From Hydractinia symbiolongicarpus (Eukaryota; Cnidaria; Hydrozoa; Anthoathecata; Hydractiniidae): a DNA stretch of 64,000 nucleotides. This document shows positions 26,039 through 38,432 of the stretch, piece after piece. The translations under genes were made by a program, and so were the position numbers. The stretch lies in NCBI RefSeq assembly GCF_029227915.1, contig NC_079876.1, forward strand, positions 1,118,001 to 1,182,000, read 5' to 3'. Position 1 is the stretch's first letter. Every line of letters starts with the position of its first letter. The notes below the pieces were generated by a model that had not been told where the DNA came from, made no database searches, and saw nothing but the letters and a program-made list of their open reading frames with translations.

Positions 26039-29000
26039 TCTTAAATTATTTTTTCACCACTAAAGCCCATGAGACTTGTAGTATTTAAAAATATTTTCAT
26101 TTTTGATGAGACGCTGAATAAAAGAAGTTTAATCGCCGGCAAACGAAAACCCGCGACTTCCCGTAAATTCCGGACTCAGCCCGTATAGTCAAAAGTATAC
26201 AAAGAAAGTACCCAGGGTGTAAACTCATTTCCCGAACGATTTTTTAAATTATTATTTCACCACTAAAGCCCATGAGACTTGTAGTATTTAAAAATATTTT
26301 CATTTTTGATGAGACGCTGAATAAAAGAAGTTTAATCGCCGGCAAACGAAAACCCGCGACTTCCCGTAAATCCCGGACTCGGCCCGTATAGTCAAAAGTA
26401 TACAAAGAAAGTACCCAGGGAGTAAAATCATTTCCCGAACGATTTTTTAAATTTTTTTTCACCACTAAAACGCATGAGACTTGTAGTTTTTAAAAATGTT
26501 TTAATTTTTAATGAGACGCTGAATAAAAGAAGTTTAATCGCCGGCAAACGAAAACCTGCGATTTCCCGTAAATCCCGGACTCGGCCCGTATAGTCAAAAG
26601 TATACAAAGAAAGTACCCAGGGTGTAAAATCATTTCCCGAACGATTTTTTAAATTATTATTTCACCACTAAAGCCCATGAGACTTGTAGTATTTAAAAAT
26701 ATTTTCATTTTTTATGAGACGCTGAATAAAAGAAGTTTAATCGCCGGCAAACGAAAACCCGCGACTTCCCGTAAATCCCGGACTCAGCCCGTATAGTCAA
26801 AAGTATACAAAGAAAGTACCCAGGGAGTGAACTCATTTCCCGAACGATTTCTTAAATTATTTTTTCACCACTAAAGCCCATGAGACTTGTAGTATTTAAA
26901 AATATTTTCATTTTTGATGAGACGCTGAATAAAAGAAGTTTAATCGCCGGCAAACGAAAACCCGCGACTTCCCGTAAATCCCGGACTCAGCCCGTATAGT
27001 CAAAAGTATACAAAGAAAGTACCCAGGGAGTGAACTCATTTCCCGAACGATTTTTTAAATTATTATTTCACCACTAAAGCCCATGGGACTTGTAGTATTT
27101 AAAAATATTTTCATTTTTGATGAGACGCTGAATAAAAGAAGTTTAATCGCCGGCAAACGAAAACCCGCGACTTCCCGTAAATCCCGGACTCGGCCCGTAT
27201 AGTCAAAAGTATACAAAGAAAGTACCCAGGGAGTAAAATCATTTCCCGAACGATTTTTTAAATTTTTTTTCACCACTAAAACGCATGAGACTTGTAGTTT
27301 TTAAAAATGTTTTCATTTTTGATGAGACGCTGAATAAAAAAAGTTTAATTGCCGGCAAACGAAAACCCGCCTCTTCCCGAAAATCCCGGACTCAGCCCGT
27401 ATAGTCAAAAGTATACAAAGAAAGTAACCAGGGTGTAAACTCATTTCCCGAACGATTTTTTAAATTATTATTTCACCACTAAAGCCCATGGGACTTGTAG
27501 TATTTAAAAATATTTTCATTTTTGATGAGACGCTGAATAAAAGAAGTTTAATCGCCGGCAAACGAAAACCCGCGACGTCCCGTAAATCCCGGACTCGGCC
27601 CGTATAGTCAAAAGTATACAAAGAAAGTACCCAGGGAGTAAAATCATTTCCCGAACGATTTTTTAAATTTTTTTTCACCACTAAAACGCATGAGACTTGT
27701 AGTTTTTAAAAATGTTTTCATTTTTGATGAGACGCTGAATAAAAAAAGTTTAATTGCCGGCAAACGAAAACCCGCGTCTTCCCGAAAATCCCGGACTCGG
27801 CCCGTATAGTCAAAAGTATACAAAGAAAGTACCCAGGGAGTAAACTCATTTCCCGAACGATTTTTTAAATTATTTTTTCACCACTAAAACGCATGAGACT
27901 TGTAGTTTTCAGAAATGTTTTCATTTTTGATGAGACGCCTAATGAAAGTTGTTTAATCGCCGGCAAACGAAAACCCGCGATTTCCCGTAAATCCCGGGCT
28001 TGGCCCGTATAGTCGAATGTATACAAAGAAAGTACCCTGTGAGTAAACTCATTTCCAGAACGATTTTTTTAATTATTATTTCACCACTAAAGCCCATGAG
28101 ACTTGTAGTATTTAAAAATATTTTCATTTTTGATGAGACGCTTAATGAAAGTTGTTTAATCGCCGGCAAACGAAAACCCGCGACTTCCCGTAAATCCCGG
28201 GCTTGGCCCGTATAGTCGAATGTATACAAAGAAAGTACCCTGTGAGTAAACTCATTTCCAGAACGATTTTTTAATTTATTTTTTCAACACTAAAACGCAT
28301 GAGACTTGTAGTTTTCAAAAATGTTTTCATTTTTGATGAGACGCTTAATGAAAGAGGTTTAATCGCCGGCAAACGAAAACCTGCGATTTCCCGTAAATCC
28401 CGGACTCGGCCCGTATAGTCAAAAGTATACAAAGAAAGTACCCAGGGTGTAAACTCATTTCCCGAACGATTTTTTAAATTATTATTTCACCACTAAAGCC
28501 CATGAGACTTGTAGTATTTAAAAATATTTTCATTTTTTATGAGACGCTGAATAAAAGAAGTTTAATCGCCGGCAAACGAAAACCCGTGACTTTCCGTAAA
28601 TCCCGGACTCAGCCCGTATAGTCAAAAGTATACAAAGAAAGTACCCAGGGAGTGAACTCATTTCCCGAACGATTTCTTAAATTATTTTTTCACCACTAAA
28701 ACGCATGAGTCTTGTAGTTTTCAAAAATGTTTTCATTTTTGATGAGACGCGGAATAAAAGAAGTTTAATCGCCGGCAAACGAAAACCTGCGATTTCCTGT
28801 AAATCCCGGACTCGGCCCGTATAGTCAAAAGTATACAAAGAAAGTACCCAGGGTGTAAACTCATTTCCAGAAAGATTTTTTAAATTATTATTTCACCACT
28901 AAAGCCCATGAGACTTGTAGTATTTAAAAATATTTTCATTTTTGATGAGACGCTGAATAAAAGAAGTTTAATCGCCGGCAAACGAAAACCCGCGACTTCC

Positions 29001-29755
29001 CGTAAATTCCGGACTCAGCCCGTATAGTCAAAAGTATACAAAGAAAGTACCCAGGGAGAAAAGTCATTTCCCAAACGACATTTTAAATTAATTTTCACCA
29101 CTAAAACGCATGTGACTTGTAGTTTTCAGAAATGTTTTCATTTTTGATGAGACGCTTAATGAAAGTTGTTTAATCGCCGGCAAACGAAAACCCGCGATTT
29201 CCCGTAAATCCCGGGCTTGGCCCGTATAGTCGAATGTATGCAAAGAAAGTACCCTGTGAGTAAACTCATTTCCAGAACGATTTTTTAATTTATTTTTTCA
29301 ACACTAAAACGCATGAGACTTGTAGTTTTCAAAAATGTTTTCATTTTTGATGAGACGCTAAATGAAAGAGGTTTAATCGCCGGCAAACGAAAACCCGAGA
29401 TTTCCCGTAAATCCCGGGCTTGGCCCGTATAGTCAAAAGTATACAAAGATAGTACCCAGGGAGTAAACTCATTTCCAGAACGATTTTTTAAATTATCTTT
29501 TCACCACTAAAGCCCATGAGACTTGTAGTATTTAAAAATATTTTCATTTTTGATGAGACGCTGAATAAAAGAAGTTTAATCGCTGGCAAACGAAAACCCG
29601 CGACTTCCAATAAATCCCGGACTCAGCCCGTATAGTGAAAAGTATACAAAGAAAGTACCCAGGGAGTAAACTCATTTCCCGAACGATTTTTTAAATTATT
29701 TTTTCACCACTAAAACGCATGAGACTTGTAGTTTTCAAAAATGTTTTCATTTTTG
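25700..29755. repeat. 20-mer HOR, copy 1 (4056 bp)
   Basis: First copy of the largest tandem unit resolved in the window. It is followed directly by its duplicate at 29756. It contains nested 4-monomer (811 bp: about 26244 and 27055) and 2-monomer (405 bp: about 27055 and 27460) relations. It also contains the three-unit class B group from the 14-monomer repeat (near 27939) and a GAGTCTTG/GACGCGGAAT unit near 28709 matching that at 23234. The left limit is set by ATTTTTAATGAG (25699) versus ATTTTTGATGAG (29755). Confidence 0.9.
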
Positions 29756-32700
29756 ATGAGACGCTGAATAAAAGAAGTTTAATCGCCGGCAAACGAAAAC
29801 CTGCGATTTCCCGTAAATCCCGGACTCGGCCCGTATAGTCAAAAGTATACAAAGAAAGTACCCAGGGTGTAAAATCATTTCCCGAACGATTTTTTAAATT
29901 ATTATTTCACCACTAAAGCCCATGAGACTTGTAGTATTTAAAAATATTTTCATTTTTTATGAGACGCTGAATAAAAGAAGTTTAATCGCCGGCAAACGAA
30001 AACCCGCGACTTCCCGTAAATCCCGGACTCAGCCCGTATAGTCAAAAGTATACAAAGAAAGTACCCAGGGAGTGAACTCATTTCACGATTTCTTAAATTA
30101 TTTTTTCACCACTAAAGCCCATGAGACTTGTAGTATTTAAAAATATTTTCATTTTTGATGAGACGCTGAATAAAAGAAGTTTAATCGCCGGCAAACGAAA
30201 ACCCGCGACTTCCCGTAAATTCCGGACTCAGCCCGTATAGTCAAAAGTATACAAAGAAAGTACCCAGGGTGTAAACTCATTTCCCGAACGATTTTTTAAA
30301 TTATTATTTCACCACTAAAGCCCATGAGACTTGTAGTATTTAAAAATATTTTCATTTTTGATGAGACGCTGAATAAAAGAAGTTTAATCGCCGGCAAACG
30401 AAAACCCGCGACTTCCCGTAAATCCCGGACTCGGCCCGTATAGTCAAAAGTATACAAAGAAAGTACCCAGGGAGTAAAATCATTTCCCGAACGATTTTTT
30501 AAATTTTTTTTCACCACTAAAACGCATGAGACTTGTAGTTTTTAAAAATGTTTTAATTTTTAATGAGACGCTGAATAAAAGAAGTTTAATCGCCGGCAAA
30601 CGAAAACCTGCGATTTCCCGTAAATCCCGGACTCGGCCCGTATAGTCAAAAGTATACAAAGAAAGTACCCAGGGTGTAAAATCATTTCCCGAACGATTTT
30701 TTAAATTATTATTTCACCACTAAAGCCCATGAGACTTGTAGTATTTAAAAATATTTTCATTTTTTATGAGACGCTGAATAAAAGAAGTTTAATCGCCGGC
30801 AAACGAAAACCCGCGACTTCCCGTAAATCCCGGACTCAGCCCGTATAGTCAAAAGTATACAAAGAAAGTACCCAGGGAGTGAACTCATTTCCCGAACGAT
30901 TTCTTAAATTATTTTTTCACCACTAAAGCCCATGAGACTTGTAGTATTTAAAAATATTTTCATTTTTGATGAGACGCTGAATAAAAGAAGTTTAATCGCC
31001 GGCAAACGAAAACCCGCGACTTCCCGTAAATTCCGGACTCAGCCCGTATAGTCAAAAGTATACAAAGAAAGTACCCAGGGTGTAAACTCATTTCCCGAAC
31101 GATTTTTTAAATTATTATTTCACCACTAAAGCCCATGGGACTTGTAGTATTTAAAAATATTTTCATTTTTGATGAGACGCTGAATAAAAGAAGTTTAATC
31201 GCCGGCAAACGAAAACCCGCGACTTCCCGTAAATCCCGGACTCGGCCCGTATAGTCAAAAGTATACAAAGAAAGTACCCAGGGAGTAAAATCATTTCCCG
31301 AACGATTTTTTAAATTTTTTTTCACCACTAAAACGCATGAGACTTGTAGTTTTTAAAAATGTTTTCATTTTTGATGAGACGCTGAATAAAAAAAGTTTAA
31401 TTGCCGGCAAACGAAAACCCGCGTCTTCCCGAAAATCCCGGACTCAGCCCGTATAGTCAAAAGTATACAAAGAAAGTACCCAGGGTGTAAACTCATTTCC
31501 CGAACGATTTTTTAAATTATTATTTCACCACTAAAGCCCATGGGACTTGTAGTATTTAAAAATATTTTCATTTTTGATGAGACGCTGAATAAAAGAAGTT
31601 TAATCGCCGGCAAACGAAAACCCGCGACGTCCCGTAAATCCCGGACTCGGCCCGTATAGTCAAAAGTATACAAAGAAAGTACCCAGGGAGTAAAATCATT
31701 TCCCGAACGATTTTTTAAATTTTTTTTCACCACTAAAACGCATGAGACTTGTAGTTTTTAAAAATGTTTTCATTTTTGATGAGACGCTGAATAAAAAAAG
31801 TTTAATTGCCGGCAAACGAAAACCCGCGTCTTCCCGAAAATCCCGGACTCGGCCCGTATAGTCAAAAGTATACAAAGAAAGTACCCAGGGAGTAAACTCA
31901 TTTCCCGAACGATTTTTTAAATTATTTTTTCACCACTAAAACGCATGAGACTTGTAGTTTTCAGAAATGTTTTCATTTTTGATGAGACGCCTAATGAAAG
32001 TTGTTTAATCGCCGGCAAACGAAAACCCGCGATTTCCCGTAAATCCCGGGCTTGGCCCGTATAGTCGAATGTATACAAAGAAAGTACCCTGTGAGTAAAC
32101 TCATTTCCAGAACGATTTTTTTAATTATTATTTCACCACTAAAGCCCATGAGACTTGTAGTATTTAAAAATATTTTCATTTTTGATGAGACGCTTAATGA
32201 AAGTTGTTTAATCGCCGGCAAACGAAAACCCGCGACTTCCCGTAAATCCCGGGCTTGGCCCGTATAGTCGAATGTATACAAAGAAAGTACCCTGTGAGTA
32301 AACTCATTTCCAGAACGATTTTTTAATTTATTTTTTCAACACTAAAACGCATGAGACTTGTAGTTTTCAAAAATGTTTTCATTTTTGATGAGACGCTTAA
32401 TGAAAGAGGTTTAATCGCCGGCAAACGAAAACCTGCGATTTCCCGTAAATCCCGGACTCGGCCCGTATAGTCAAAAGTATACAAAGAAAGTACCCAGGGT
32501 GTAAACTCATTTCCCGAACGATTTTTTAAATTATTATTTCACCACTAAAGCCCATGAGACTTGTAGTATTTAAAAATATTTTCATTTTTTATGAGACGCT
32601 GAATAAAAGAAGTTTAATCGCCGGCAAACGAAAACCCGTGACTTTCCGTAAATCCCGGACTCAGCCCGTATAGTCAAAAGTATACAAAGAAAGTACCCAG

Positions 32701-33807
32701 GGAGTGAACTCATTTCCCGAACGATTTCTTAAATTATTTTTTCACCACTAAAACGCATGAGTCTTGTAGTTTTCAAAAATGTTTTCATTTTTGATGAGAC
32801 GCGGAATAAAAGAAGTTTAATCGCCGGCAAACGAAAACCTGCGATTTCCTGTAAATCCCGGACTCGGCCCGTATAGTCAAAAGTATACAAAGAAAGTACC
32901 CAGGGTGTAAACTCATTTCCAGAAAGATTTTTTAAATTATTATTTCACCACTAAAGCCCATGAGACTTGTAGTATTTAAAAATATTTTCATTTTTGATGA
33001 GACGCTGAATAAAAGAAGTTTAATCGCCGGCAAACGAAAACCCGCGACTTCCCGTAAATTCCGGACTCAGCCCGTATAGTCAAAAGTATACAAAGAAAGT
33101 ACCCAGGGAGAAAAGTCATTTCCCAAACGACATTTTAAATTAATTTTCACCACTAAAACGCATGTGACTTGTAGTTTTCAGAAATGTTTTCATTTTTGAT
33201 GAGACGCTTAATGAAAGTTGTTTAATCGCCGGCAAACGAAAACCCGCGATTTCCCGTAAATCCCGGGCTTGGCCCGTATAGTCGAATGTATGCAAAGAAA
33301 GTACCCTGTGAGTAAACTCATTTCCAGAACGATTTTTTAATTTATTTTTTCAACACTAAAACGCATGAGACTTGTAGTTTTCAAAAATGTTTTCATTTTT
33401 GATGAGACGCTAAATGAAAGAGGTTTAATCGCCGGCAAACGAAAACCCGAGATTTCCCGTAAATCCCGGGCTTGGCCCGTATAGTCAAAAGTATACAAAG
33501 ATAGTACCCAGGGAGTAAACTCATTTCCAGAACGATTTTTTAAATTATCTTTTCACCACTAAAGCCCATGAGACTTGTAGTATTTAAAAATATTTTCATT
33601 TTTGATGAGACGCTGAATAAAAGAAGTTTAATCGCTGGCAAACGAAAACCCGCGACTTCCAATAAATCCCGGACTCAGCCCGTATAGTGAAAAGTATACA
33701 AAGAAAGTACCCAGGGAGTAAACTCATTTCCCGAACGATTTTTTAAATTATTTTTTCACCACTAAAACGCATGAGACTTGTAGTTTTCAAAAATGTTTTC
33801 ATTTTTG
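29756..33807. repeat. 20-mer HOR, copy 2 (4052 bp)
   Basis: Matches copy 1 unit by unit. It is four bases shorter because TTTCCCGAACGATATC (about 26025) reads TTTCACGATTTC here (about 30083). Other differences I noticed: CCGCCTCTTCC/CCGCGTCTTCC near 27368/31420, AAGTAACCAGG/AAGTACCCAGG near 27424/31476, and a GGGAGTGAAC/GGGTGTAAAC exchange near 27028/31080. Identity runs on to about 33917, where GGTGTAAAATC of copy 1 meets GGAGTAAACTC. The small number of differences over 4 kb marks a recent duplication. Confidence 0.9.
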
Positions 33808-34394
33808 ATGAGACGCTGAATAAAAGAAGTTTAATCGCCGGCAAACGAAAACCTGCGATTTCCCGTAAATCCCGGACTCGGCCCGTATAGTCAAAAGTAT
33901 ACAAAGAAAGTACCCAGGGAGTAAACTCATTTCCCGAACGATTTTTTAAATTATTTTTTCACCACTAAAACGCATGAGACTTGTAGTTTTCAAAAATGTT
34001 TTCATTTTTGATGAGACGCTGAATAAAAGAAGTTTAATCGCCGGCAAACGAAAACCTGCGATTTCCCGTAAATCCCGGACTCGGCCCGTATAGTCAAAAG
34101 TATACAAAGAAAGTACCCAGGGTGTAAACTCATTTCCCGAACGATTTTTTAAATTATTATTTCACCACTTAAACCCATGAGACTTGTAGTATTTAAAAAT
34201 ATTTTCATTTTTGATGAGACGCTGAATAAAAGAAGTTTAATCGCCGGCAAACGAAAACCCGCGACTTCCCGTAAATTCCGGACTCAGCCCGTATAGTCAA
34301 AAGTATACAAAGCAAGTACCCAGGGAGTAAACTCATTTCCCAAACGATATTTTAAATTAATTTTTCAACACTAAAACGCATGAGACTTGTAGTT
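33808..34394. repeat. Linking monomers after the 20-mer
   Basis: About three class A units with tags CACCACTTAAACCC near 34165 and AAAGCAAGTACCC near 34310, both private to this place. Only satellite sequence is present. Confidence 0.65.
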
Positions 34395-35610
34395 TTCAAA
34401 AATGTTTTCATTTTTGATGAGACGCTTAATGAAAGAGGTTTAATCGCCGGCAAACGAAAACCTGAGATTTCCCGTAAATCCCGGGCTTGGCCCGTATAGT
34501 CAAAAGTATACAAAGATAGTACCCAGGGAGTAAACTCATTTCCAGAACGATTTTTTAAATTATCTTTTCACCACTAAAACGCATAAGACTTGTAGTATTT
34601 AAAAATGTTTTCATTTTTGATGAGACGCTGAATAAAAGAAGTTTAATCGCCGGCAAACGAAAACCTGCGATTTCCCGTAAATCCCGGACTCGGCCCGTAT
34701 AGTCAAAAGTATACAAAGAAAGTACTTAGGGTGTAAACTCATTTCCCGAACGATTTTTCAAATTATTATTTCACCACTAAAGCCCATGAGACTTGTAGTA
34801 TTTAAAAATATTTTCATTTTTGATGAGACGCTGAATAAAAGAAGTTTAATCGCCGGCAAACGAAAACCCGCGACTTCCCGTAAATTCCGGACTCAGCCCG
34901 TATAGTCAAAAGTATACAAAGAAAGTACCCAGGGAGTAAACTCATTTCCCAAACGATATTTTAAATTAATTTTCACCACTAAAACGCATGAGACTTGTAG
35001 TTTCCAGAAATGTTTTCATTTTTGATGAGACGCTTAATGAAAGAGGTTTAATCGCCGGCAAACGAAAACCTGAGATTTCCCGTAAATCCCGGGCTTGGCC
35101 CGTATAGTCAAAAGTATACAAAGATAGTACCCAGGGAGTAAACTCATTTCCAGAACGATTTTTTAAATTATCTTTTCACCACTAAAACGCATAAGACTTG
35201 TAGTATTTAAAAATGTTTTCATTTTTGATGAGACGCTGAATAAAAGAAGTTTAATCGCCGGCAAACGAAAACCTGCGATTTCCCGTAAATCCCGGACTCG
35301 GCCCGTATAGTCAAAAGTATACAAAGAAAGTACTTAGGGTGTAAACTCATTTCCCGAACGATTTTTCAAATTATTATTTCACCACTAAAGCCCATGAGAC
35401 TTGTAGTATTTAAAAATATTTTCATTTTTGATGAGACGCTGAATAAAAGAAGTTTAATCGCCGGCAAACGAAAACCCGCGACTTCCCGTAAATTCCGGAC
35501 TCAGCCCGTATAGTCAAAAGTATACAAAGAAAGTACCCAGGGAGTAAACTCATTTCCCAAACGATATTTTAAATTAATTTTCACCACTAAAACGCATGAG
35601 ACTTGTAGTT
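34395..35610. repeat. 3-mer HOR doublet, period 608 bp
   Basis: Copies are at about 34395-35002 and 35003-35610. AAACCTGAGATTTCC, AGTACTTAGGGTG (34721 and 35329) and ATTTTTCAAATTATT repeat at 608 bp with no difference seen inside these limits. The left boundary shows CAACACTAAA in the unit before copy 1 but CACCACTAAA before copy 2. Confidence 0.85.
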
Positions 35611-38432
35611 TCCAGAAATGTTTTCATTTTTGATGAGACGCTTAATGAAAGTTGTTTAATTGCCGGCAAACAAAAACCCGCGATTTCCCGTAAATCCCGG
35701 GCTTGGCCCGTATAGTCGTATGTATACAAAGAAAATACCCAGGGAGTAAACTCATTTCCAGAACGATTTTCTAATTTATTTTTTCAACACTAAAACGCAT
35801 GATACTTGTAGTTTTCAAAAATGTTTTCATTTTTGATGAGAGGCTTAATGAAAGAGGTTTAATCGCCGGCAAACGAAAACCCGAGATTTCCCGTAAATCC
35901 CGGGCTTGGCCCGTATAGTCAAAAGTATACAAAGATAGTACCCAGGTAGTAAACTCATTTCCAGAACGATTTTTTAAATTATCTTTTCACCACTAAAACG
36001 CATAAGACTTGTAGTATTTAAAAATGTTTTCATTTTTGATGAGACGGTGAATAAAAGAAGTTTAATCGCCGGCAAACGAAAACCTGCGATTTCCCGTAAA
36101 TCCCGGACTCGGCCCGTATAGTCAAAAGTATACAAAGAAAGTACACAGGGTGTAAACTCATTTCCCGAACGATTTTTTAAATTAATATTTCACCACTAAA
36201 GCCCATGAGACTTGTAGTATTTAAAAATATTTTCATTTTTGATGAGACGCTGAATAAAAGAAGTTTAATCGCCGGCAAACGAAAACCCGCGACTTCCCTT
36301 AAATTCCGGACTCAGCCCGTATAGTCAAAAGTATACAAAGAAAGTACCCAGGGAGTAAACTCATTTCCCAAACGATATTTTAAATTAATTTTCACCACTA
36401 AAACGCATGAGACTTGTAGTTTTTAGAAATGTTTTCATTTTTGATGAGACGCTTAATGAAAGTTGTTTAATCGCCGGCAAACAAAAACCCGCGATTTCCC
36501 GTAAATCCCGGGCTTGGCCCGTATAGTCGAATGTATACAAAGAAAGTACCCTGTGAGTAAACTCATTTCCAGAACGATTTTTTAATTTATTTTTTCAACA
36601 CTAAAACGCATGAGACTTGTAGTTTTCAAAAATGTTTTCATTTTTGATGAGACGCTTAATGAAAGAGGTTTAATCGCCGGCAAACGAAAACCCGAGATTT
36701 CCCGTAAATCCCGGGCTTGGCCCGTATAGTCAAAAGTATACAAAGATAGTACCCAGGGAGTAAACTCATTTCCAGAACGATTTTTTAAATTATCTTTTCA
36801 CTACTAAAACGCATAAGACTTGTAGTATTTAAAAATGTTTTCATTTTTGATGAGACGCTGAATAAAAGAAGTTTAATCGCCGGCAAACGAAAACCTGCGA
36901 TTTCCCGTAAATCCCGGACTCGGCCCGTATATTCAAAAGTATACAAAGAAAGTACCCAGGGTGTAAACTCATTTCCCGAACGATTTTTCAAATTATTATT
37001 TCACCACTAAAGCCCATGAGACTTGTAGTATTTAAAAATATTTTCTTTTTTGATGAGACGCTGAATAAAAGAAGTTTAATCGCCGGCAAACGAAAACCCG
37101 CGACTTCCCGTAAATTCCGGACTCATCCCGTATAGTCAAACGTATACAAAGAAAGTACCCAGGGAGTAAACTCATTTCCCAAACGATATTTTAAATTAAT
37201 TTTCACCACTAAAACGCATGAGACTTGTAGTTTCCAGAAATGTTTTCATTTTTGATGAGACGCTTAATGAAAGTTGTTTAATCGCCGGCAAACGAAAACC
37301 CGCGATTTCCCGTAAATCCCGGGCTTGGCCCGTATAGTCGAATGTATACAAAGAAAGTACCCTGTGAGTAAACTCATTTCCAGAACGATTTTTTATTTTA
37401 TTTTTTCAACACTAAAACGCATGAGACTTGTAGTTTTCAAAAATGCTTTTATTTTTGATGAGACGCTGAATAAAAGAAGTTTAATCGCCGGCAAACGAAA
37501 ACCTGCGATTTCCCGTAAATCCCGGACTCGGCCCGTATAGTCAAAAGTATACAAAGAAAGTACCCAGGGTGTAAACTCATTTCCCGAACGATTTTTTAAA
37601 TTATTATTTCACCACTAAAGCCCATGAGACTTGTAGTATTTAAAAATATTTTCATTTTTGATGAGACGCTGAATAAAAGAAGTTTAATCGCCGGCAAACG
37701 AAAACCCGCGACTTCCCGTAAATTCCCGACTCAGCCCGTATAGTCAAAAGTATACAAAGAAAGTACCCAGGGAGTAAACTCATTTCCCAAACGATATTTT
37801 AAATTAATTTTCACCACTAAAACGCATGGGACTTGTAGTTTTCAGAAATGTTTTCATTTTTGATGAGACGCTTAATGAAAGTTGTTTAATCGCCGGCAAA
37901 CGAAAACCCGCGATTTCCCGTAAATCCCGGGCTTGGCCCGTATAGTCGAATGTATACAAAGAAAGTACCCTGTGAGTAAACTCATTTCCAGAACGATTTT
38001 TTAAATTAATATTTCACCACTAAAGCCCATGAGACTTGTAGTACTTAATAATATTTTCATTTTTGATGAGACGCTGAATAAAAGAAGTTTAATCGCCGGC
38101 AAACGAAAACCCGCGACTTCCCGTAAATTCCGGACTCAGCCCGTATAGTCAAAAGTATACAAAGAAAGTACCCAGGGAGTAAACTCATTTCCAAAACGAT
38201 TTTTTAAATTATCTTTTCACCACTAAAACGCATAAGACTTGTAGTATTTAAAAATGTTTTCATTTTTGATGAGACGCTGAATAAAAGAAGTTTAATCGCC
38301 GGCAAACGAAAACCTGCGATTTCCCGTAAATCCCGGACTCGGCCCGTATAGTCAAAAGTATACAAAGAAAGTACCCGGGGTGTAAACTCATTTCCTGAAC
38401 GATTTTTTAAATTAATATTTCACCACTAAAGC
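35611..38432. repeat. 4-mer units (about 811 bp) with a 3-mer step
   Basis: The group AAAGAGGTTTAATCGCC (35851 and 36662), CATAAGAC with TATTTAAAAATG, GCGACTTCCC and GCTTAATGAAAGTTG recurs at 811 bp (about 35640-36450 and 36451-37260). It is followed by a shorter step of about 608 bp to the next GCTTAATGAAAGTTG unit near 37870, so one unit is missing. Private variants include GAGAGGCTTAATG near 35839, GTCGTATGTATAC near 35717 and TTTTCTTTTTTGATG near 37043. Units are more divergent here than in the flanking HORs. Confidence 0.7.

Noticed and set aside
25700-33807. Treating the 20-mer doublet as certain assembly artefact
   Set aside because: The copies carry real differences, including a 4-bp indel and several substitutions. 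A simple assembly duplication would be identical. Artefact cannot be excluded without reads, but it is not the best reading.
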